64,000 nucleotides of DNA. It comes from Rhynchopus euleeides. Its lineage: Eukaryota > Euglenozoa > Diplonemea > Diplonemida > Diplonemidae. The stretch covers positions 310,001 to 374,000 of the forward strand of contig OY723268.1 of NCBI GenBank assembly GCA_963210315.1. Direction: 5' to 3'. Position numbers and translations under genes: made by a program. The notes under the pieces were generated by a model that saw only the letters and a list, made by a program, of their open reading frames with translations, searched no databases and was not told the origin of the DNA. Every line of letters begins with the position of its first letter. The first letter of the stretch is position 1. Shown here piece by piece: positions 40,552 through 49,641 of the stretch.

Positions 40552-40910
40552 TGTGTGTGGTTATAAAGTTTTAAGGCGGTGTCGCCCTGCACGGGCAGTA
40601 GCACCTCCCCTTCAGTATCGCACTCCCGAAGGATTCCCCAACACGACGTGACACCGGTTTCGACGCGTACTCTTCGTACCCCTCCCCCCGGCCGCGTCTC
40701 TTCAGCGAAGAACCGGGGATAATCGGACCAGGGCTAGCTAAACCCTGGTGGTGTCACGGGTGGGGTTGGAGAGGGAGAAAAGGAAGAAATGAAGTTGCGA
40801 AAAAGTCAAACACTGACACGTGAAATCAATAAAAAGGGTGGTATATATCGCCCCCTTGCTGCGACGAAGACACTAAATAGTCAGGCCGCTTCAAGAGTCT
40901 TGAGGGCTTG
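40552..40910 (+). repeat. Direct repeat 2 of LTR-like pair (359 bp)
   Basis: Two mismatches against repeat 1 (AAAAAAGGCGG versus AAAAAGGGTGG). The 441 bp between the repeats lack coding sequence, so the whole (39752-40910) resembles a TRIM, but a primer-binding site and TG...CA ends are not evident. Confidence 0.8.
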
Positions 40911-41342
40911 TGTGTATGTGTGTGTGTATGCTCCACCCAACCCGACACATTTTCTGTACTTCAGACAGGTAAGGTCACTCGACACGCGGGGGGGGGGGGT
41001 TTTGTTGTGTGTTTTTTCTGCCAGCCGACATCACTAGCGCCAGCGAGAAAAAAAAACGCGTGACGAGTGACGGGTTGAGGTGGAAGCGATCAATGCAAAA
41101 ATCATCTGAAAGGAAGACTCGAGAGACTGCTGCTGTATTTTAGGAGAAAACGTTTTCCAATTTTTTGACATCACGGAGTGGCCCCCTGGAGTGATATTTT
41201 ACCCAAGAAAATTCTTTTAGGGGGGGTAGGGACCCGAGTTTCGGGTCAGATTCACCGGGAAATGCTGCCTTTTTTGGGGTCAAAAAATAACGCAAAAATA
41301 ACGTTATTACCGTTACTGGTAACGGAATAACGCCCAATGTAT

Positions 41343-41658
41343 GGTATACGTAAATATTATGGAACGGGCCCATTTTTGGCCGGTCCGTTCCATAATATTT
41401 ACGTTCCAAAATATTTACAGGGCCAGTTGGGGACTCGGTGGTGAGGACGGCTTGCGTCAGGAATCGCGCGAAAAGTGCACGAGTAGGTCCCGTCAGGGAC
41501 TCTGCATGCCGTCCGATCACCTGGTCCAAGTCCCCGAGTCGCAGAAAGCCCTGTAAATATTATGGAACAAAAAAAATCTGGAACGCCAACCCACCAGCGT
41601 TCCAAAATATTTACGTTCCATAATATTTACGTTCCAAAATATTTACGTATACGGTATA
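41343..41658. repeat. Foldback element with GTAAATATTATGGAACG arms
   Basis: The ends TATACGTAAATATTATGG and the complement at 41630-41658 surround several internal copies of CGTTCCAAAATATTTACG and a 130-bp unique centre. A related sequence lies near 19052-19098. Confidence 0.7.
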
Positions 41659-41742
41659 GATCGGGCAATCGTGAAGAGTGTTTTGCGCGTCAAAAAAACG
41701 AACAATCAAGCCCAAGGTGCACATGCGGCACCCATGGACACA

Positions 41743-44700
41743 TCACAGATCGTCATCACCTTCCTCGCCGTAGGGGACGCCGTTGAATGTATCCGGCAAG
41801 TCTGCCTCCTTGCGCTGATGCTGTATCACCTGCTGCAGCACACGCCACACAGTGCCCATGCCCTCCTTGTCGAACTGTGCGGGGGGTAAGAGTGGGTGGG
41901 AGGTGGGGTGGTGCGTGGGCGCGGTGCGCTCTCTGCGCCAGACAAGGGGGGAGGGGCACACAAGGCGAAAAGGCAACCGGGGCATACGTCGTTGGCAAAG
42001 GTCACCGACTTGGCAAGCCTTCGGGAGAAGGCGACAGCAAGCAGAGACACGCGGTAGGAGTTCATCATGTGATCAGCATAGGCACGCGAACTGGGGAGGA
42101 GAGGGCCGTAGGCAAGGTTCCGTTCGATGGTCATCGGGTTGACACGTATGTCGCCCAGCGTCGAGATCTGATGGAGGCGGTGGGGGTGGCGGTAGGGTGT
42201 GTAGGAAAGCAAAGGGGCAACATCACCAGAGGGCTTCGCTCGGTGCAGACCTAACCTGCAACCAAACTGTCTTTTGCCTGCGCCTCCCCACCGGAGAGTG
42301 ACAGCAAGCCGATAACTGCCGAACATCGTACTCCTCCTGTCCCCCCGCAAAGGCATACCAAGACAAGCTGCCCGACGTGGCGGTACTGCACACCGAACAC
42401 ACCGCTGGGCGGCATGTTTGGCACGGCATCCTCGCCGTTCACCACCCTGAATGTGTTGGGCAGGGCACGCTCATAGGCACACACCCACTGCCTGTTGCCC
42501 ACCTTGGGCGACCCGAAGGTGTACACGATGACCTGCCGCGGAGGGCTGTGGTCCACACCGGCAGGCTCATGCGACGCGACACGCGAGTGCGGCAGATACC
42601 ACTCCCCGAGATCCTCGCACAGACGCGGGATGCCAGCCGCACCTGCGGGCACCACTCCACCCTCTGCATCGTTCAGCGCAGCCTCGAGGCCTACGACCCA
42701 CTCGGTGACGAGCGCAGCCCTGCCGTGTGACTCCGACTCGACGAAGGAGTCGAGCTGATGGACGACCTGCATCTGCACGTCATAGGCACAGAGGGTCGCC
42801 AGCGCCCCGCCCAAGCTGTGCCCAGTCACATACACCGGCCGCCGCGGGACGTACCGCACGGCATCCGCGATGGACTGTGCAGAGGACTCGCTCGCCAGGA
42901 GGTGTGCCAGCTGTGCCACGGTTGTGGCGCGCAGCCTTGCATTCCAGATGGAGAGGAACCCTGTGTGCAGCTTCATGGGCTTCGGGAGGAATGCGTTGAA
43001 GGGCAGGCGGGTGGCACGCGATATCGCGGAGAAGGGGTCGAACACAGGCGTGAGGCTGGTAGAGCAGGCGTGCAGGTCGCTCCTGACATTGTCGGCGTTG
43101 ATGGTGCCCCGGAATGACACGGTGATGGCCGTCGCGTTGCACGCCACGCACGCCTGGTTCTGCCCCACCGCCACCACGGGGAGCAGTGTCGTCATCCCCA
43201 CCCGCTCCCAATCCATGAGGTACTTCGACTTCATCGCGCCGTTCATCGTCACCCGCTCCAACACACCCGACGCCTTCTCATAACCCACACCCGTGTCGGA
43301 CATCCGCACGCGGCTCTGCTTCCGCCGCAGCCTGGGCTGCGGGCGGGGCAGCGGCGACACGGCCCGCCTGGCCCTCTCCCTCAGGGGCTTCGCCGGCCCC
43401 CCTGCTGCGGGCGACGCGCTGCCGCCGCCGTTGGACTTGGCGTCCACCTCGCCCCCTGCACCTCCGACACCCGCGCCGCTGTCCTCCTTCCCCACACCAC
43501 CACCACCCTGCTGTTGCTGCTGCTGCTGCTGCTGCTGGTGCAGCTTCCGCACCAGGCCACTCCCCGGAGGCGGTGTCGGTGTCCTCGACAGGTCGCGCAA
43601 CAGGATAGGCCCGCTGCCCTGCTGCTGGTCACCACCCCCCTTGCTCGCACCGCCCCGCGCCCCACCGCCACCCCTCCCCGCGCGGCGGCGGCGGAAGGCG
43701 TCATCATCATCATCGTCCTCACTCATCGAGAGTGATTCCGTCCGTTCGAACCAGCGGCGGACCAGCTCATTCTGATTCTCGACATCCGTCATCACACGCG
43801 TCGACACCACATCCGGTGTCCGGGCTGCCCTCCGCCTCCGCCTCGCAGGGGACCCGGCACGCGACCCGGGCCTGCTGGGCGGCGGCGTCTCGGGGGCTCC
43901 CACCGACACGCCGTCGATGCTGCCGTCGAACGAGGCAAACGTTGCATCCCCACTCCCAACCGCTGTCGCAAACCGATCCAACGACCCGGCGCTGCCGCCA
44001 CCACCACCACCACCACCACCACCACCACCACCCCCGGGAGACCCACACGACGGCCCCACCTCCTCAGGCGGAGTGGTCGCATCGGAGGACTCCTCCGCAT
44101 CTGTTGACGGGGGGGTCTCCCTCCGGAACCGGGGCACCACGTTAACACTCCGCCTGCGGTACCACTCCCCAACACGCGCCGACAGGGCCCGCGGCGTGTG
44201 CCTCGAGGGCTGCTGGACCCCGCCCCCCTTGCCGCCTCCCCTGGGGCTGCTGGCGTGGCTGCTGCAGCGCGACGGCGCCGGCGAGGCGGGGCGGCTGCTC
44301 CCCCGGGCAGGCAGGGCAGGGTTGTCCAGCGAGAGGTCCTCGAGGGCAGGCCGCGCTGCAGCGGCCCCCATGCTGGGGCTGAAGGGCGACTCCGTCGGGG
44401 CGGGGGACAGCGGGAGCGACCCGGATGCGGCGAGGTTGCCCCCGCTGGAGTTGCCGGGCCCGCAGCGCTGCAGCCCCGCCAGCTGGGGCACGGTCTGCCT
44501 CCCGGGGTCTGCGAAAGGGTCGTTGCTTAGTGGGGGCGTCACGGCGCCTCCCCCGCCTACACCCGCCACCTCCACCACCACCTCCACCGGCGGCACAGCG
44601 CTGCGGGTTGACGACGCAGTGGAGTGGGTGCGCCGCCTCCTGTGCGTCGCCCGCCTCCGCGACATCGGGTTTGCATACCGCCGGGCATACTGTTCGAAGC

Positions 44701-47563
44701 CCTCCGCGGGCAGCGGTGCCAGGGCAGCCGCCTCGGCAGCACCCACGGTGTGCCACTCGAAGAACATGCGGGGGTCGGCAGCGGTGACCTCCCAGGACAC
44801 AGCCCACAGCCAGTCGGCAGTCTCGAGGCAGAAGGCGAGGGTGGGTGCCTGCAGCACCGCGGTGCGGTGTGTGCCTGCCAGGGCGGAGGCCTCAGAGGAG
44901 GTAGTGTCGCTGAAGTCGTCGTCATCCCCCTCGTCGCGCGTGCCGCACATCAACCTCCCCAGGGAGAAGCGGTCGGCGAAGGCGCGGAGCTCGCTGATGG
45001 CGTTGAGGAAGACCCCGCTGCGGCGGGGGTCCATAGGGGAGGCGGTGCGCCTCTTCCGCTTCCGCGCCAGCGGGAAGCAGGACACCACCGTCATCAGCGT
45101 GAAGATGGTGTTGGAGAGCATGTTCCCCAGGGATCTGTTGTTGCCGTAGAGGGATTCGCCCCCGCCATCCCTGCTGTTGTAGAAGACGTGGAGGAACACC
45201 CCGATCAGTATCAGCATGTAGATGCAGCCGAAGTAGCTGAACCATCTCGCGAGGAGGAATGCGCATGCGTTGGGGGAGAAGGGGACGCTCGGGAGGAGTT
45301 CGAAGGACAGCTTGAGGTATTCCCTGAGCCCGTACAAGAGGAAGAGGATGTGGAAACCCAGCGTCGCGGCGAACATCGCGAAGGGGCCTCCCGAGACCCT
45401 GCGCAGCGCGCTGCTGGAGGCGGTAAACCCGTCGTAGGAACCCGGGACCCCTTCCCAGCGGACGCACTCCATGTCCAGTGCCTTCGGGCGGGAGGCGGGG
45501 TAAACCATATAGCTGATGCCCATGCCATTGGGGTTGCCGCAGGACACCTGATCCGCAAAGGCGTATGCTGTGGCGAAGTGGAGCGACATGCCTCCGATGA
45601 AGTAGGCCAGGGCTGGGTAGCACGCCTGGAGCCACGACTTCTCGTTGAATTTGCAGGAGTAGTAGCAGATCCGGACGAAGGCGATGCAGAAGGAGTTCTG
45701 CGAGATGAAGAAGAATGCCTCCGAATGGGCTTCGATGAAGACCCATATCAGGTTCCCCGAGAAGGGCGCCACGGGGTTGACGGTCAGCAGGTACGCCACG
45801 ATGACCAGGCACAGCCAGAGGGAGAGCGCGTTGGCAGTCCCGCTCTGCCCCGACCGGAGCCTGGGGAAGGGGGTGTCCCATGGGCACAGGTCATCCCCGA
45901 AGAAGTTCTGCGCGGCACGCAGGACCCACACGGCGAGCATGGAGAGAGCCATCAGGGTGAACAGAAACCGCAGCGCAACCTCCGCCCGGACCCAGTCCTT
46001 ATCCTCGGTGTAGGCGACCAGGGTGATCGCGGCAGGCGGGGCGGCGTCCCCGCCAGCCGGGATGCTCTGCAGAAAGGCGTGCTCCATAAGCTCCATGTCG
46101 CCGCTCCCCATGTCCTTTGCATACCGCAGGTCCACCACAGCCGTGGTGTTGCCTGAAGACACCACCAGAGGGGGCTCCTCCGTCACAGCATCCCCTGCCG
46201 CCGCAGGGGTGACGGAGGCCAGGTCGTGTGCATCAGCTTTCCCAAGCCACGCTCTGAGGAGCTGCTTCGCAGCTCCGTTGAGGGCGGCTGTCGCCAGGGG
46301 AGGCTCAGAGGATGCGTTAACACCAAGGCTCCACGAGAGATTCCGGGTTGCGGTGGAGAGGGTGACTACCGAGAGGTAGGATATGCGCTTCGGCTGGAAG
46401 CTCGAGAGAAATTTCGGGAGGGTCCCCGACGGGATAAACCCGCAACCAGGGGAGGCTGAGGACGGGGGGGAGGGGGTGCCGGCGGTGGTGGTCGTGGTCC
46501 CGTCGGTGCCCCCCCACCCTACACCCGAGGAGAGCGCGACGGGACCCTGCTCCCACAGCACACCCCCCGCGTCGCACCCCGCAAACCCGCTGGGGAACAC
46601 GTTCCCCCCGGGGACACCCGCATCGATGTCGGAGAACATCTCCTCAAAATACCCCTCCACTGAGCCTGGAGGTGCCGATGTCCTGCCCGGGGTGGCGGAA
46701 TCACCCCCCTCCCCAACCCCGACTCCCTCCTCGATGATGAAGACCAGGTCGCGCCGCTCCGCGACAGTGCTGTTGAGGAGGCGGTGGAAAGGATGCCCCG
46801 ATGCTGCGCCACCCCAGAGGGCTGCCGTGGCACCGCTGTAGAGAGGGGGAAGCCCTGCGGAGGCATCGCCCCACGCGAGGGTGGTGACGTTCACCGCGAG
46901 GGCTGGGGCGGTGCCACCCAGAAGCAGCGCGGCACCCGCGTTGCCTGCTGCCCCGATAGGGGAGACGGGGGCTGAGGCCAGGCCTGCGATGTAATGCTCT
47001 GCGATGGTGTTGTAGAACGTCGAATCCTCGTGGAATCGTGTCACCCTCGCCGTGACGGTCACCGCAGTCTCCGGGAGGGCGGTGGGGTCAGACCCGCCGA
47101 GGAGAACCGTTGTGGATGCGGTGCGCAGCACCTCCCCTGTCAGGGTGTGGTCGCTCCCGGCGTGGGTTGTTGTGAGGGGCTCGCAGGTTCCCAGATCCTC
47201 ACCCACCGCGGAGAAGAAGAGGCCTGTGGTGGGGAGCTCCGCGGCTGCCGAGGCGTTGCTCGGCACGATGGGGCCGCGCCACCCCTGGAGGTTGGAGCTG
47301 AGGGCGACGCAGATCCATTTGTCCCCGAGCTTCCCCTCCTTCAGCACGACGGACATGATGACGAGCAAAAGGAACGCCGCGAGGAACGGGCGGAGCGCGT
47401 TGTGGTGCGCCGTCTCCAGCTCCGCCTGCTGGGGCGGGCGGCGCGTCTTGAGGTGGACATCGCTCGACAGACCCGCCGCAACACAGGACAGCGCACACCC
47501 CCCAGGCGATGGGTCAACCCCATACTGATAGTACCCCCGGTACCACGCGTCGCGACGCCCCAT
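41743..47563 (-). CDS. Multipass membrane protein with C-terminal class-3 lipase domain
   Basis: Predicted exons are 47563-42359, 42167-41988 and 41874-41743, giving about 1838 aa. One membrane helix (57-74) is followed by a 450-residue luminal/extracellular domain with Asn-X-Ser/Thr sites, then seven helices (about 530-832) and a basic RKRKRR stop-transfer. That one-plus-seven layout resembles Wntless/GOST proteins, by topology only. A Ser/Gly/Pro-rich linker with poly-Gly and poly-Gln runs covers about 900-1420. The lipase_3 domain has FRGT (from 1484), nucleophile S1583 in GHSLGGA, D1712 in NGEDAVP and H1729 in YRHVG. The likely role is hydrolysis of acylglycerol at a membrane, as in diacylglycerol lipases. 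The ATG choice is the first of the open frame and is unproven. Confidence 0.85.
41875..41987 (-). other. Intron 2 of the lipase gene (113 nt)
   Basis: Donor GAC|GTATGC, identical in its first six bases to intron 1, and acceptor CGCACAG|TTCGAC, phase 0. The last exon then encodes 43 residues ending EEGDDDL and TGA. Confidence 0.75.
42168..42358 (-). other. Intron 1 of the lipase gene (191 nt)
   Basis: Donor TTG|GTATGC and acceptor CATCAG|ATCTCG, phase 0. Reading on without splicing ends at a stop after 35 codons. Splicing joins YRHVGQLVL to ISTLGDIRVNP, which continues the lipase fold. Confidence 0.75.
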
Positions 47564-48157
47564 ATGGGATGACGAGCGTCAGGAGGAGAGGGGCTATGAT
47601 TTGTCGACAAAGAGAGAGATGAAGGCAAATCAAGCCCCGCTCTCTCTCCCCCCCGATAGTGGGGCAAATAGAAGGACGCCCCTCCCCGATCGGGGCTTGT
47701 GAGGGGCTTGTGTGAGCGGGAGGGGGGAGTGTGTGTGTGGGGTGTGGGGTGTGTGGCTCTGCTGTGGGGGCAGTGCGCCACAACCCCTCTCCGTTCAGCA
47801 AGATGGGGGCATTGCTGTGGGAGCCTGTTGTGTGGTGGTGGTGGTGGTGGGTGAGTCTTGCTCGGTCAGAGGATACAAAGGAGATAGGGGGAGGGGGAGG
47901 TCAGTTCATCCAGTTCTGCTTGTAGTATCGCTGTGCGGAGGGGGTGGTGGTGGTGGTCCAGATACAATGATTCGCACACTCGTGTGAGCAGAAAGTCACC
48001 CACCACATCATCTTTTGGGAATTCACAGGGTTGGTGGGGTGGGGGCAGGGAGACGTGCCAGATGCGATTTGTGTGTCCTGAACATACTAAGCCTCTGCCT
48101 GAATCACCCCCTTGTTTTTTTTTGTACCGCACGCCTGGTTTTTATCCACTATTTTTT
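47564..48157. other. Upstream region of the lipase gene
   Basis: GT-rich low complexity (47730-47860) and an arm fragment at 47966-48005. No clear TATA or initiator element can be named. Confidence 0.5.
47966..48005 (+). mobile_element. Fragment of a divergent left arm
   Basis: CGCACACTCGTGTGAGCAGA followed by AAGTCACCCACCACA parallels the outer 40 bp of the family-1 left arm (AAAGCGCCCCACCACA) but matches neither family exactly. There is no core or right arm. Confidence 0.65.
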
Positions 48158-48292
48158 TTAAGCACACTCGTGTGAGCGGAAAGCGCCCCACCACAGCTGC
48201 AACCAAACGTGCTCTATACACTAACCCCACCCTTCATCAGGCTCAGGGTGTGATCAGTTCAGGGTTTTGTGTGTAGAAGCGTCAACGCACGG

Positions 48293-48562
48293 GACAGTAA
48301 CTACGCCGAGCTGCGTGTATTTTACAGAGAGGGACAGTAACTACGCCGAGCTGCGTGTATCTTACAGAGAGGGATAGTAATTACGCCGAGCTGCGTGTAT
48401 CTTGAGGTCAGAGAGGGACAGTAACTACGCCGAGCTGCGTGTAGCTTACAGAGAGGGACAGTAACTACGCCGAGCTGCGTGTATCTTACAGAGAGGGACA
48501 GTAACTACGCCGTGCTGCGTGTATCTTACAGAGAGGGACAGTAACTACGCCGAGCTGCGTAA
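48293..48562 (+). repeat. Leader minisatellite, copy 5
   Basis: About seven 40-44-bp units beginning immediately after the core. Confidence 0.9.
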
Positions 48563-48570
48563 CAGAGAAG

Positions 48571-49641
48571 ATGGCCACTCTGGATTGGGACACCCTGAAG
48601 GTTCCCGACCCCGCCCACCCCGACAACGAGCCAGCAGAGCGTCGCCCCGAGTGCATATTCGAAACCTGCAATACAACGCACACAGCCAGGACCGCATTCA
48701 GCTGCCACGACTGCGGTGGGACCACGGTCAGGACGTGCATGAGAGAGCACATCCCGGCGCACATCGTCCCCGAATGGCTCGAGGGCGCAGGGGACAGGGG
48801 CTGGGTGTGCCCCGAGTGCGCATGGGTCCGGCAGGCGGTCGACGAGGAGACCGCGGCGGACCTGGCAGCAGGGGCGGGCGAGCTAGGCGAGGACGGGGAG
48901 TACAGCGAGGCGGACAGCCAGAGTGGCACGGGCCTCCAGCACAGGGACGCACACCACCCCGCCGACTCGAACACCGATCTCCGCGTGGCGAACTCGCTGG
49001 AGTACCTGCTGAAGTTGACAGGCCGGCTGGAGAAGGAGCAGAAGGAGCTGAAGAAGACCGTGGAGACGCAGGCGAAGCAGATGGCCACTCTGCAGAAGGC
49101 GCTGCAGCGGACGGAGGCCGAGCTGCCCGCTGACTTCTCCGCCCACATCGTGTCGACCTGGGGATCGTCTATCGCCACTGCCCCCGGACGCAGGTTGGTG
49201 AAAGCTGAGGTATCCCGGGTTTTCCGACAGGCGGAGCTCAGCGATGCCCCGAGTTCACCGGACTGGCAACACCAGCTCATCCAGGCCTTCGACTCTCTGT
49301 TTCAGACAATGGGGCTGATCCGCGACGACGACGATCCGGACCGGTTTATCGAGGCCCTTCACAAGACAATCGTCGCTATGAACGCACACTTTCTCCTGAA
49401 GGGGCGAGCGGGCGCCCGCCTCTACCTGGCAAAGGCGAAGATTATGGACCCAGCGAAGTACGATGCGGTGGCACACGGGCGCCTACTCCGGGAGGGGCGG
49501 GCCACGCAGGACGACACGCAGGAGAGGCGGGCCGCGTTTCAGGAGCGGTTCCTGCAGGAGCGTAACACGCAGGACCGCCCCGCGCCCTACTCGGGAAAGG
49601 GCCACCACAAAGGACGGGGGGGGAAAGGCAAGCGACAGTGA
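48571..49641 (+). CDS. Gag-like protein, copy 5
   Basis: 356 aa, same domains as copy 2. It reads RFIEALHK (as copy 2) and VAMNAHF (as copy 6). The zinc ligands, coiled coil, G8 run and TGA-CTT are kept. Confidence 0.85.
   Translation: MATLDWDTLKVPDPAHPDNEPAERRPECIFETCNTTHTARTAFSCHDCGGTTVRTCMREHIPAHIVPEWLEGAGDRGWVCPECAWVRQAVDEETAADLAAGAGELGEDGEYSEADSQSGTGLQHRDAHHPADSNTDLRVANSLEYLLKLTGRLEKEQKELKKTVETQAKQMATLQKALQRTEAELPADFSAHIVSTWGSSIATAPGRRLVKAEVSRVFRQAELSDAPSSPDWQHQLIQAFDSLFQTMGLIRDDDDPDRFIEALHKTIVAMNAHFLLKGRAGARLYLAKAKIMDPAKYDAVAHGRLLREGRATQDDTQERRAAFQERFLQERNTQDRPAPYSGKGHHKGRGGKGKRQ

Larger units (their letters stand above)
39583..41135. mobile_element. 1553-bp insertion with 6-bp target duplication
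   Basis: Flanked by TATTTT (39577-39582 and 41136-41141); the uninterrupted paralogue has it once. Starts GGTAAAACACACCCC and ends GAGACTGCTGCTG, with no clear terminal repeat. It contains a 359-bp direct repeat pair and, near 41080, a core-like GGTGGAAGCGATCAATGCA. It may be a nested composite. No coding region is evident. Confidence 0.8.
39341..41343 (+). repeat. 444-bp repeat, copy split by an insertion
   Basis: 39341-39582 and 41142-41343 together equal the repeat at 30256-30699. The left part starts exactly where family 2 ends. Confidence 0.9.

Noticed and set aside
39752..40910. tRNA or rRNA gene within the 359-bp repeats
   Set aside because: No cloverleaf, A/B box pair or rRNA core sequence could be recognised.
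44142..44807. Other long frames within the lipase gene, including 44624-46156 (+)
   Set aside because: Shadows of the 1735-codon first exon, which alone carries the membrane segments and lipase motifs.
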